From Oreohelix idahoensis (Eukaryota > Mollusca > Gastropoda > Stylommatophora > Oreohelicidae), in the NCBI GenBank assembly GCA_024509875.1, contig JAMPIV010022931.1, forward strand, positions 744,001-808,000: a DNA stretch of 64,000 nucleotides. The letters are read 5' to 3'. The position numbers and the translations under genes are program-made. The notes beneath the pieces are model-generated. The model had not been told where the DNA came from. It did not search any database and saw nothing but the letters and a program-made list of their open reading frames with translations. This document shows, piece by piece, positions 11,363-20,625 of this stretch (within the stretch, counting starts at the first letter, position 1; each line of letters begins with the position of its first letter).

Positions 11363-11869
11363 CTATTGATCTCTTCTTTTGTCTATGAAGGAAAAATCCA
11401 TCTGGTGGTTCGCTAGCCAGGGTCTGACTAATCGAAAAATTAATCGATCGTTGGCGTGTTGTCTATCCGAAAAGGGTAGTAGGACCCGTTGCATAGTACC
11501 ACCTCGTGTTTTGATCAAGATGAAATTAATGGCGTAGGGCCCACAAACGTTGGTAACTACATCTTGTAAATGTCTGGCGTTGTAGTTAACAGGTCGAGTA
11601 GAGTTTCTGGCTATAAAATTAATCAGGTCCGGGTGTGTAGGTGGTAGTCCAAAAGAATCAAAATATTCAAAAGTACCAAGTCCATTATAATATAGAGCGA
11701 CCCAGTGGTCACCAGGGCGATAGCTAGGGTCAGTGTTGATGACGAAAGCAGCCGTCTGGTTCGGATCGATGCGTTGAGGTAATTGGTCACAAGCTAAAAC
11801 TTCAACGAGCCCAGTTCGTTTAACAAATATATCTGACAGGAGGACGGTCCGTATCTCGTCTGTATTCAT
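11363..11869 (-). CDS. PRO: Adenain-like cysteine protease (Polinton PRO)
   Basis: 168 residues, apparently intact. The family (C5, adenovirus maturation protease) processes virion precursor proteins. The catalytic residues are visible: His55 in GDHWVALYY, Asp71 in FDSFG, the oxyanion-hole Gln102 and the nucleophile Cys109 in NVCGPYA. The length is slightly below the adenovirus enzyme and typical for Polintons. The ATG at 11869 lies four bases downstream of the original stop of the capsid gene (11873-11875), so the two are tightly packed on the minus strand. The 3' end shows local duplication in 11083-11362. Presence of PRO implies that the ancestral element made particles. Confidence 0.92.
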   Translation of the reverse strand: MNTDEIRTVLLSDIFVKRTGLVEVLACDQLPQRIDPNQTAAFVINTDPSYRPGDHWVALYYNGLGTFEYFDSFGLPPTHPDLINFIARNSTRPVNYNARHLQDVVTNVCGPYAINFILIKTRGGTMQRVLLPFSDRQHANDRLIFRLVRPWLANHQMDFSFIDKRRDQ

Positions 11870-11872
11870 CGT

Positions 11873-13186
11873 TTAAGTGGTGTAGTCTGTCAAAACTTGG
11901 CGCGATTTCGAGATCTCCAAGATCGAGTCTTGCTCGGCGTAGACGAGAACCTGTAATGGTTCGGGTGTGACCTCGGAGAATTTAAGTTCTACTGAGACAG
12001 GGCCCGACTTGGCCATCTCAAACTGGTCACCGTCCAGTAGACTGGGGGTGAGGTCAAAGGCTTATAAGGCGTAACCGTTCTTAAAATGTCTATACTCCAG
12101 ATCGTTGCCGGCGTCTTTACCAACCAGTCCCATAGCTAGATTCGTCCCGAAGAAGGCTCTCACGTACTGCTTGTGCTCATAATCCATGGACAAAGGCTTG
12201 CCACTGACTGTTCTGCCGTACGCGCTGACATTCAAATATATCAGACCAAAGGTAGCGAAATTGAACGGATTAGACGTGTACGATCCGTTAAAAGCGTTCG
12301 AAATGACTAGGCCAATAACGATCCGTGTGGGTGTTTGATTGAGAAATAGATTATCCTGCATGTGCGATAGCATACCTCTAGGGATAGAGAAAGTTTTTAG
12401 CACAACTCGTTTCAAGGGGTACTTGGCATTACCTCGCACCAAGGCTTTCTCGTGGGCTAGAGAGACGGCGGGGTTTAATTTGGCTTTCCGGACAACCAAG
12501 GCCGCATAAGTTATAATAGATTTATAACCAGCGGTGGGGTCGTGTCCCAGCACGTTGAAGGCATCTTTAGACGGCGTGAGTTTTACTTTAACGGTCACAC
12601 CATTTAACAGATAACGATCTTGAACGAAGATATCTGAATGTAAACGACCCATCATATCAATGTCCTGAGAACCAGCCGCTATATGTCGACGCAGTCTTAA
12701 CCCGTTGTTATTATCACCAATTGTGTCCGTAATAAAATTTGGCGTGTCTTTGTAAAACAGAGCCGCTGTCGGATGGCCTCGTTTGGCTTCCTCCCCGTAA
12801 TTCAACGTGGCTTCCAGGTAAGCTCTATAATGGTAGGTGTTCTCGCTGGGTGTAATCAGCGTATCGTTCAGGGAAACGTCGACTTGTGAGAATAAACTGT
12901 GCAGGTAATAGTTGATAGGGGCCACCTCCGCATCAGCGGGTAATGCGCCGCCATTAGCTAACGTAATTTTGGCGCGCACGTGCAGAAAAGTATTGAACAA
13001 ATCTAGATAATCTTCACCGTTTCCCGATATTACAAATTCAACCGGGGCTCTGGGGGCTAAGGCGGCCAATGGATGTATCTCCACAAATTGTCCCTCTTCT
13101 ACGGCTGTCTGCGTTGGTGGTACGCTAAACAAATCTAGACCACTGTGAAGACACTCGCACGAGTTGGGGTGAATAAGCGCCATCAT
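11873..13186 (-). pseudogene. MCP: Polinton major capsid protein (double jelly roll), premature stop
   Basis: The reading frame starts ATGATG at 13186 and is open for 374 codons to an in-frame TAA at 12062-12064. The same frame then continues open to a TAA at 11873-11875, giving 437 codons plus the stop, the normal size for the Polinton/adintovirus hexon homologue. Sequence features of the family include the N-terminal hydrophilic segment (SCECLHSGLDLFSVPPTQT), the IHPLA and FVISGNGEDYLDL segments and the C-terminal NGYA just before the internal stop. The protein would form the trimeric capsid shell. The start overlaps the upstream gene as ATGA. The premature stop removes about 62 residues of the second jelly roll, so this allele is very probably non-functional. 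Confidence 0.9.
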
Positions 13187-13650
13187 TCAAATATATCAGA
13201 GTACCGTCGCTTCTTCTGGTGAGAATGAGAAGGGCGAGCTCGGTTACTGCGTTTTATTCGTTTCGGCTCGCCAGGTGGGGCAGCTCTCGTTTTTCTTTTT
13301 CTTCTAATACCGCTACCCGATTGGTTAGTGGTGAGGTGCTCAACGGCTCCCTGTAATAAACGTTGACCCGACTCCTTGGCTCGTTCACGAAATGACTCAC
13401 CAATATTTCTGCCGGCTAACGCATCGCTCGCGACCTGTAGACCGGTGCCAAGCCCTTCTCTGAGTAAAGCTTTGCCTCCAGTTTTTAACCACGAGAGAAC
13501 CATGCGACCGAGCCCGCCGAAAAAACTACCCAAACCATGTCCTCTTTGACTTCTACCTCCGATAAACACTGGCATCCCGTGGCCAGCTTGGTTGCAGTAA
13601 AACTCCTCATACATCTTGGGGTTTCGTCGGATGGGTACGTGTCTCACCAT
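13183..13650 (-). CDS. Small basic membrane-active/core protein (adenovirus pX/pVI-like)
   Basis: 155 residues, intact frame from ATG 13650. It contains a glycine-rich amphipathic segment (GLGSFFGGLGRMVLSWL at about residues 40-57), a helical middle, and a strongly basic C-terminus (RRKRKTRAAPPGEPKRIKR) with an SDIFE end. Short proteins with a Gly-rich amphipathic helix and basic tail sit between the two capsid genes in Polintons and adintoviruses and are compared with adenovirus core or membrane-lytic proteins. A nucleic-acid-binding or membrane role is inferred from composition. Its stop codon overlaps the start of the capsid gene by ATGA, suggesting translational coupling or simple compaction. 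Confidence 0.72.
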   Translation of the reverse strand: MVRHVPIRRNPKMYEEFYCNQAGHGMPVFIGGRSQRGHGLGSFFGGLGRMVLSWLKTGGKALLREGLGTGLQVASDALAGRNIGESFRERAKESGQRLLQGAVEHLTTNQSGSGIRRKRKTRAAPPGEPKRIKRSNRARPSHSHQKKRRYSDIFE

Positions 13651-13655
13651 TTTTT

Positions 13656-14414
13656 CTATTCAAAATCAAACCGTCTGTGAGTTCGGAAGTGGAGTGTCAA
13701 CACCGAAGCTCCGCTAGTGAATGGGATAGTCTTACCCTGGTCGTTAGTTAAAAGGATTTCCACCACGTCAAACGAAAAACGGCTCAGGGGTACGTAGTGT
13801 GGTTAGTCGTAAATCCTAAAAACCGAAGCGGTAGTCCTATCCAAAATAGGAACAATCCGTAACAAAGGGACCGAGGCATCTCCAACCGGTCTCGCCGCTA
13901 CGAGATCGCAGTACACGTATATATTTTTCATGTCGCTATCCATCTGTACTTCAGTCTCGCCTCGTAGTATTGGGTCGATGTCTGTGGCGAGCGAGGTGGG
14001 AAAACCTAACATGTGTTTCAACGTCTCGCTAATTCTAACTTCAACCTCCGGATCATACAGATTCAAGGTTGCCTTATTATTGTTAAAATGGAATCTAACG
14101 CGGGCTTTTTCATCCACATCCGTGTCTAAAAGCAAACGATTCAACTCGTCGATCAGCATGTCGGATGATGTGTATAGACCGGCGAGTAACGTGAGTAGTA
14201 TAGATTCATCTTCTTTGTTGGGAAAGTAATGTATCCATACGTCATCTTCTAGCACGTTAAAATAACTTTTGGGAAATTGAATCTCAACCAAACCAACCTC
14301 GTAGCGTGAAGTCAAGTCTATAGTCTGTGGCAATTTGACGAAAAAGTGACCGGCGTTATTGTTTGGGTATATTTTCATTGAGGCATTGCTGGGTAAAGTC
14401 ACGTAAAAACTCAT
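13656..14414 (-). pseudogene. Polinton minor capsid (penton-like, single jelly roll), premature stop
   Basis: The frame starts at ATG 14414 (MSFYVTLPSNASMKIYPNN). It has the family's characteristic N-terminal pattern: a short strand, then FVKLPQTIDL, then YEVGLVEIQFPKSYFN. An in-frame TAA at 13803-13805 ends the open frame after 203 codons, but the same frame stays open to a TAG at 13656-13658 (252 codons). The downstream part begins PHYVPLSRFSFD, typical of the family's C-terminus, so the stop is a mutation. The protein would occupy capsid vertices. It lies directly upstream of the pX-like gene in the same transcription direction. Confidence 0.85.
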
Positions 14415-14675
14415 CCTATCTTAGGGTTAGGTAACATGTAACCCAGACAACTGCTCATTAAAGCGATTCAAAACTTGCCGTCTGGTCCCTCTGCGTTGCT
14501 CCGACTCAGATTGAATAACGACACACCGATGACGTCATATATAACGATCATCTGACAGATGAAAACGATCTCTAGTCGCGGGACTAGTTTCCCAAAAAAG
14601 GCCAGACTGAGGTTCTCGTGGTCTTGGGAGGGGGTGGGCGCAAAACTGGGGTGTTCACTTCTTCTTCAATCTCCA
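14415..14675. other. Spacer between penton-like and integrase genes
   Basis: About 260 bp with no recognisable gene. It must hold the promoter of the capsid gene block and the 3' end of the integrase transcript, but I cannot assign specific sites. Confidence 0.5.
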
Positions 14676-15745
14676 TCAGTCTCGATACCTCGCTAGTTGT
14701 TTGGCGGAAATCCAGCTGTTGAATGACGAGTTATAACCGAACCATTTGACTAAATACTCTTTTACACCCCTGACACCTCGCCGTTCTTGTAAAATGGACT
14801 CGATTCGATAAACTATCTTGTCACCGACTCGCTGTAGCTCTTCTTGGTAAAAAGAACCTTTCAGTTCCTCACCCGAATCATCTTTAAGGACGTATGTGAA
14901 CGGTCTTGTTTGGTTTAGTCGACTAACCGTAAACAGTTCTTCTGTCCACGCCGGTGTATAACCCTTTTTAAAAGTTTGTCTGGCTTGGGCGATCCGCACG
15001 CGATCACTGGCTTTAAAATAGACTTTTCTGCCGACGACGTCAGGGGTCGAATACAACGTATGCCACACCTCTTCTTGATTGCTCGGGCTAACTTCCGCCG
15101 GTGCCATCTTAATACTCCGGTGATACGAATAATTGTAGTTGTGGACCAGTTGCTGTATCACGTCGCCGTAGCCAAGAGTGTTGGTTTTGGTAAAGTAACG
15201 CCACGTTTTTTCTTTGAGGGTTCGATTAAACCTCTCGACAATAGCTGCCTTGATATCCTCATTCTCCGTAGTGAAGAAATGGACACCCTCGTCTTTAAGA
15301 AACTTTAAGAATGTTTTGTTGACGAACTCACTGCCTTTGTCCGTTTGAAAATTTATCGGTTTGCGACTGTTAAAAATTGTTTTTACCGCTGCTACTAACG
15401 CTGTCCCAGTCTTGTTTTTTAGAGGAACAACCTAAGCAAATTTACTAAATACATCAATACACGTTACTAGATAGGAAAACCCATCGTTGAATTTCTTTAA
15501 ACCTCGCAAGTCAATTAAATCAGCCTGGAACTGGTGGTCGATACCACCCGCAATGGTGGTACGTCGTTTAAATTTTCTGCGCACCGGTTTGTGTAAGGTA
15601 TAGGTATCCTGATGACCTAACCACTCTTCAATTTTTTTACGAGTAAGTTTGGTGCTACGTTGTTAGGCGCCGACTCCGCCATACGAACCGGATCGTTGGG
15701 ATCGTAGTAATGTTGTTTTAAAATCTTATTCACTTCTTTGGCCAT
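14676..15745 (-). pseudogene. INT: Polinton retroviral-type integrase with C-terminal chromodomain, broken
   Basis: The start is taken at ATG 15745, followed by the family's N-terminal motif HYYDPNDP. A one-base frameshift near 15677 breaks the frame before GSYGGV. Two in-frame stops follow: TAA at 15663-15665 and TAG at 15432-15434. The core keeps all three catalytic acids: Asp at 15519-15521 (QADLID), Asp at 15339-15341 (TDKGSEF) and Glu at 15234-15236 (VERFN). The last ~45 residues form a chromodomain (YRIESILQERR, EYLVKWFGY, NSWI), which in relatives targets insertion to chromatin marks. The 5' end overlaps the neighbouring gene (15730-16173) in another frame. The enzyme would insert the element with a short TSD. 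Confidence 0.9.
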
Positions 15746-16173
15746 GTTTCCCACTTTGGTGTCTTTTTCCTTCTTCTGAGCGAATACGACGATGTTTCTC
15801 GCAATTTACTGGCAATCACATTTTTTCGATTAGTGGGTGTGACTTGTTCGGGTGGGGACTGAGGCTTTTTGTCAACGATCTCATCTTTAAGTACAGCGGG
15901 TTGTTCGCTGGGAGGTTTCGATTCGTTAAGTGGAGACTTAATATCCACGTGGCCTAGCGGTACGTGACTGTACTGTTCTAGTCGATTCAAATAACGCTGC
16001 AGTGTTTGCTGATATAGTCTAGCTTTGTTACCCACTGGTAAATCTTCTCGCTCCAAGACTAGTTGCATTTGAGTATCCAATTCTCTTAAGTTATCTCTTA
16101 GAGCATCGGGTGGTCTATAAGGTTTTTGAGCCTCTAACAAACGAGGATCCATCAAAATTATTTTCTTAGCCAT
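15730..16173 (-). CDS. Conserved Polinton protein of unknown function
   Basis: 147 residues, intact, ATG at 16173 directly after the TAG (16174-16176) of the upstream gene. The N-terminal half contains DTQMQLVLEREDLP and KARLYQQTLQRYLNR, predicted helical and resembling a recurrent protein located next to integrase in animal Polintons. The middle is Pro/Glu/Lys-rich and low complexity; the end is basic (SLRRRKKTPKWETW). The last 16 bases overlap the integrase start in another frame. A virion or scaffolding role is possible but unproven; I do not assign one. Confidence 0.7.
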   Translation of the reverse strand: MAKKIILMDPRLLEAQKPYRPPDALRDNLRELDTQMQLVLEREDLPVGNKARLYQQTLQRYLNRLEQYSHVPLGHVDIKSPLNESKPPSEQPAVLKDEIVDKKPQSPPEQVTPTNRKNVIASKLRETSSYSLRRRKKTPKWETWPKK

Positions 16174-16780
16174 CTAAAAGAGCCCTCTTAGTACAGTTAG
16201 TATTGGTCCAAGGAGAGCACTTAAAAAACCTCCAGTTTGTAAAAATTGTTTTCGTCTTTTGAGCGATAATTACTTCTTGGTAAGCGCTCGCAGGGTGTTT
16301 TTGTAACGATGCATACGTCTCTTCTGAGGGGGTGTCAGTGTAACGTTACCTTTTATCTCTTTCAGTCCCAAGCAAAAAAGTGGGTTTGGCCCAAATAAAA
16401 ATGGCCATACCAGTATGTTTTTATTGTTTTTGTTTTGAAATAATTTTTTTAAATGTTCATATTCATAAATAACAAAAGTCCATAATGGATGGCTATACTT
16501 TAAGAAAATAGTGTTTTTGAGTTGTCAAAATTAGAAAACAGCCCTAGAAAGGATCAAGAGATACGAAAGCCAGTATACTGTTGATTGGGCCAAATGGGTC
16601 TAGCGGGAAGTACAGGATACTGGCTCTTGGGGGTTAAAGAGTTAATACGTTGTGACAACATTCACAGAGTGTTCCTACCAGATCGGGTGACGCCATTTTC
16701 ATAACAGCCTTGATGACTGGTGGTTTGGCCGTACCTAGAAACTTTAACATATCAGCATGTCTTTTTACCTTTTCTCCCAT
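16174..16780 (-). pseudogene. Small basic Polinton protein with hydrophobic C-terminus, split by a MITE
   Basis: The start is ATG 16780, four bases after the ATPase stop. The first 45 codons (ending at CECCHNVL) run to the TTAA at 16642-16645, where a 285-bp MITE begins. Coding resumes at about 16353 with KGNVTLTPPQKRR. An in-frame TAA at 16270-16272 then interrupts the basic region, and the frame ends TAG 16174-16176 after a hydrophobic tail (GGFLSALLGPILTVLRGLF). The architecture is a helical Cys-containing N-terminus, a KGNV-x-L-P-x-QKR basic stretch and a GGFL hydrophobic end. It is recurrent in Polintons between the ATPase and integrase genes. Function is unknown; the basic-hydrophobic design suggests a core or membrane-interacting virion protein. 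Confidence 0.75.
16357..16641. mobile_element. piggyBac-like MITE (285 bp) inside a Polinton gene
   Basis: The insertion is flanked by TTAA (16642-16645) and a decayed copy TTAT (16353-16356), as expected for piggyBac target duplication. Terminal inverted repeats are CTCTTTCAGTCCCAAG and CTCTTTAACCCCCAAG (13 of 16 positions match). Subterminal inverted motifs (TTTGGCCCAA, CCAGTAT) follow on both sides. It has no coding capacity. It lies exactly between the codons for NVL and KGNV of the host Polinton gene, so its removal would restore local collinearity. Confidence 0.82.
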
Positions 16781-16784
16781 CTCG

Positions 16785-17397
16785 TTATTTCGGTACGTAG
16801 ACAATTTGCTGTTCGTGTGGGAATATGTGGGTACGAAGTCGCAGAGTGTCGGGTGTTTCTTGACGAAGGTCGATTACCAAATAGCCGTGTGGGGTCGACG
16901 TCGCGTCTTTAAAACTTTCTTGGACATAGGCAGTACGACCTGGGTACATCTGTTTGGCTAGATTAACAATCTGAGATCCATCGCGTGGATTTTTGAAAAA
17001 CACTATATAATGAGAATTCAAGCTAATGGTTCTGTGTTCTTTGTTCTTGCAAAATAAATTTTGCACAAGATATAATACATTCACATTGCGGTGATGACTT
17101 GTTTTTGTGAATAATTTAGTTACTCGGTCATCGGTCTCAGTCATCAAATCGTCGATAATTACCAAACGTTTCTTATCACCTGTCCACTGCTCAATTTTGG
17201 GCAGTCCTTCAATAAACTGAACACCAGGCATCGAATTGTATAGGGGTTGGTATTCCCCATAATACCATAAAATTTCATCTGGAATAGGTACCATCATGTC
17301 TCAAATATGTGTTAAGAAACGCTGTACAAAAAGTTTTCCCACTACCAGTTGGGCCTGCAATGAGGGCCGTGAAAGGGTGAGGCCAGCGCGGGTCCAT
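16785..17397 (-). pseudogene. ATP: Polinton DNA-packaging ATPase (FtsK/HerA superfamily), frameshifted
   Basis: The likely start is ATG 17397, followed within 20 residues by a Walker A motif (GPTGSGKTF). A one-base frameshift near 17300 separates this from the 170-codon frame 17297-16785. That frame carries WYYGEYQPLY, Walker B (RLVIIDDLM at residues 44-52) and downstream segments (TSHHRNVNVLYLVQNLF, IVFFKNPRDGSQI) typical of the A32/FtsK-like packaging ATPases. The enzyme would pump element DNA into capsids. It is the first gene of the minus-strand block and is divergent from the polymerase gene. Confidence 0.88.
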
Positions 17398-18548
17398 AGC
17401 TAACAATGATAACTTACACTTACAGACAGTAATTTTATATCAAAACCCCTACACAACGTGAGAATCCTTGTGTTTTCAACAATGTGAGAATTACTGTGTT
17501 TTCAACAATGTGAGAATCACTGTGTTTTCAACAATGTGAGAATCCTTGTGTTTTCAACAATGTGAGAATCATGCTAACAATCACGAGAAACACTGTGTTT
17601 TCAACAACGTGAGAATCCTTGTGTTTTCAACAATGTGAGAATCACTGTGTTTTCAACAACGTGAGAATCACTGCAACATGTTAAAAAAACACAATGTTTC
17701 ATACCACACGCTACTCACACACCTATTGGTGTAAACAAGGCTAACATTTACAACACATATAACAACAACCCATATATAACATATGCTTTTTAAATTTAGT
17801 TTATTAAATTTTGTTTTTAAAGAGTGTTCTAATAAAGTGTTAAGTTATATACTTTCACACAGACAATATATATATTTTTTACATACAGATAAATACTGGG
17901 ACGGACAGTTCTATTTTGTTCGAAAGTTTGCTCGAACTTGTCTTCAACGGACACCAAATTATTCACATCTGCCGTGCGTCATTACAGTTCGTGTAATAAC
18001 ATTCTCGATAATCGAGCATTGTAACAAAGACGTTAGTTCTGAATATTTGGACACGTTTGCGAGGCAGCTGTGGTACGTTGTTTAACAGATCAAATGAAAA
18101 AATTAAGTATTCCTTGTTCGGAATATGACTTTTTAGCAACAGGTGCGCGTAATTAAACATTCCCGTAATGAAATTGCATATCGATTCCGTTATTTGGTCA
18201 CAATGCCGTACGTGCGAGATATCTGAAGTTATTACGTGCACACGCACGCCCATCTGTCATTCGATCTTTATAAAAGAAATTGTGTTTGTTTAATTGTATT
18301 TTCCGAACAGGCGAGTAATTAGGCAAACACAGCTGTCCCTAATGGCTTTTTTATTTCATGACCAATTAAACAACGAGTGAAAAATTGTAAATTAGATTCT
18401 TTTCAAAAAACGTTGCCGCTATCGATCGAACCAAATCATCGCGAAAACCTATCGCGCGTATGAATACACAAGCGATTCTTTGTGTATTCAGACACGGGGA
18501 CTTCTTTTATTGACAAGTCTGTTGATATAACCAACAATTGTTTTAAAT
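17398..18548. promoter_or_regulatory. Divergent intergenic region between ATPase and PolB genes, with minisatellite
   Basis: About 1.15 kb of AT-rich DNA separates the two divergently transcribed Polinton gene blocks, so it should contain both promoters. Its left part is a 26-bp minisatellite (see 17453-17673). The remainder holds no recognisable gene; short frames near 17783-18253 on both strands show no known motif. I cannot place a TATA box or initiator with confidence. Confidence 0.5.
17453..17673. repeat. 26-bp minisatellite in the Polinton divergent promoter region
   Basis: About eight units of ACAATGTGAGAATC followed by ACTGTGTTTTCA (variants CCTTGTG, AACGTG). One degenerate unit near 17570-17600 reads ATGCTAACAATCACGAGAAAC. 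Units are largely identical, so the array is probably recent or homogenised. Confidence 0.85.
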
Positions 18549-20605
18549 ATGTCTCATTCTGTAACCAGCCCTCGTTCAGTTCTGATCAGTCGTTTTGAAA
18601 AATCAGACATTGAGACCAAGAAACATCCTTCTGAAAACCAGACCATCAGACAACGAAAAGTATGTTATTCTGTTTTATTCGTATTTTGTGTTAAATATTT
18701 CTATCGTTTTTCTGTATTTAAAAGATATATGACTGTGACTGTTTAAGCGTATTCTGTGGAAAAAATATATGGTTGCGTCTTTGTTGTTTTTTCGATAGGC
18801 GTGTTTTCTTAACAGTCAGAGACTGGAATAATAACCTACGCAAAGTTCTAAATATGTATGTGTGTATTCGTCTGTTTTTTTTTCCTATAATAATACTAGG
18901 AAGTTAAAATATATATTTTACACATAAATGTTATATATTTTTATATAGCTGTTTTCACTAGGCTATATACCCTAAATAACTTTTAAAATATTTGTTTTGG
19001 TTGTTTTTCGGTACTCTTTGTTAGGGTGATAAATATCTACATCTCATGTTTCTATTTAATAAAAATTATAACAAAAAAGTTTTAGTTGTTTGCTTGTATT
19101 CTTGTGTGTTCGTTAAGCGTACTCTGTGTTAGGGTGTTAAATATCTCTATTTTAAAAATATGGTTGTGTGTTTGTCTTTTTGCTAGGTAGTGTTGTTAAA
19201 TGTTAAGCTTTTTTCAAAGTTATTATGTGTCTAGACTAATAGGTATGTTAATAATATTTGTTTGTTAAGAGGTTAAACCGGTTTATTTGTTATGTGCTAG
19301 GCACAGTCTAAGTTCTGAAAAAAATTGTCTTAGTTTAAAACTTATCCGCGTTTCTCGCCTATTGTAAGCAAGTGCATTGAAAAATAAATAAGGACCCGAG
19401 TCACTACAAACTACCTATCCAGCCAGTGAAAATTAGACAACATAATAGTTTATTTTTTCCCTTTCTCTCTTTATCTCTCTCTCTCTCTCTCTCTCTCTCG
19501 TAACATGTATTTAATTTTATGTGTGAATAACTTCTTTTTGATCCTGTTCTATTCACAGATGGAGTCAGTTCAAGGATATGTCTGTTCGATTTGTACTAGA
19601 TCTTTTACGAGGAATCGTGACCTTACTCGGCATATCTCCTCGGTCCACGCGTAGCCCCGATACGCCTGTCGTGTCTGTCCTCAAAACTTTACCAACTCCG
19701 GCAGCCTACAACAGCATATAGCTCTCGAACATGGGCAACTGGTACCACGTATAGACACCCCAGCGGGAGCCACTGCACAAGCAGACACAATGGTACAAAC
19801 CACTACACCGGGGACCAACACATCAGTGGGGCACAGCCTCATGTGTACCCGGTGTAACAAAACTTTCACCAGACGTGATGCATTATCACGGCACATAAAA
19901 ACTGTGCACTCACTGACTTATGTTTTCTTGTGAGATCTGTGGGAAAACCTTTTCTCGTGGTGATAGGTTGCAGGTTCACACACTACAGCATCACACATCT
20001 GTCCCAACACCAACCTCATTCCCAGACCAGGTGCCACGTTAGACTCATCATCATCATCCTCGAGAATACAATCAGCGCACCAACAGACACTAACAGCCGG
20101 TGCCACAACAGACTCACCATCATCATCATCATCAACCTCGAGAATGCCAGCAGCGCACAAACAGACACTAACAGCCGGTGCCACAACAGACTCATCATCA
20201 TCATCATCAACCTCGAGAATGCCAGCAGCGCACCAACAGACACTAACAGCCGGTGCCACAACAGACTCATCACCATCATCATCAACCTCGAGAATGCCAG
20301 CTTCAGGACCCACTTCAACACCCATCCCATCGTCCTCTTCAAATGCAGGCCAGACCAAGAAAAGAACAATGCCCAGTACCCACAAAACCCATATAAAGAA
20401 ACCTCGCTTGTCCTCTGAGGAAGACAGTTTAGTTGACCTACCAGCTGACATAAGACAGAAATATATTGACAACTGGCAAGCCATCAAAACACACTCCAAC
20501 AAACATAAATTCCTGTCACTTTCTTCCACAGACCAGAACAAAATATCGAATGGCTTTCCTTACTCACACCAATCTTTGCACAACAGACAAAACGATTCAA
20601 AATAA
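18549..20605 (+). pseudogene. PolB N-terminal region: candidate exon 1, intron, C2H2 zinc fingers, Ser-rich repeats
   Basis: A candidate first exon (18549-18659, 37 codons, MSHSVTSPRSVLISRFEK start) ends at a GTATGT donor. A pyrimidine-rich tract and ATTCACAG acceptor precede 19559. Both boundaries are in phase 0, giving an 899-bp intron. The next exon encodes C2H2 zinc fingers: YVCSICTRSF with HISSVH, YACRVCPQNF with HIALEH, LMCTRCNKTF with HIKTVH, and a fourth (CEICGKTF with VHTLQHH). A TAG at 19652-19654 and a frameshift near 19925 break the frame. Four tandem 75-78-bp units (20028-20310) then encode TLTAGATTDS plus a Ser run. A further frameshift near 20540 separates this from the polymerase frame. 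Zinc fingers fused to Polinton PolB are known in relatives; the intron is inference. Confidence 0.6.
20028..20310 (+). repeat. In-frame tandem repeats (75-78 bp) in the PolB N-terminal region
   Basis: Four units starting GGTGCCAC (near 20028, 20099, 20177 and 20252). Each encodes GATTDS, a Ser run from TCA/CATCAT codons, then TSRMPA and HQQTLTA. Unit lengths of 75 or 78 bp are multiples of three, consistent with selection on a protein when the array formed; unit length differs only in the TCA run. Confidence 0.85.
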
Positions 20606-20625
20606 ACTACAGTTTTCACGTTGTT

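Noticed and set aside
11873..14414. Alternative genetic code reading TAA as Tyr in the Polinton
   Set aside because: Lesions elsewhere in the element are TAG, TGA and frameshifts, and other frames end normally at TAA. Random nonsense mutation is simpler.
19465..19498. CT-repeat as a functional element
   Set aside because: A simple (CT)n tract upstream of a candidate splice acceptor; it could aid splicing but shows no further structure.
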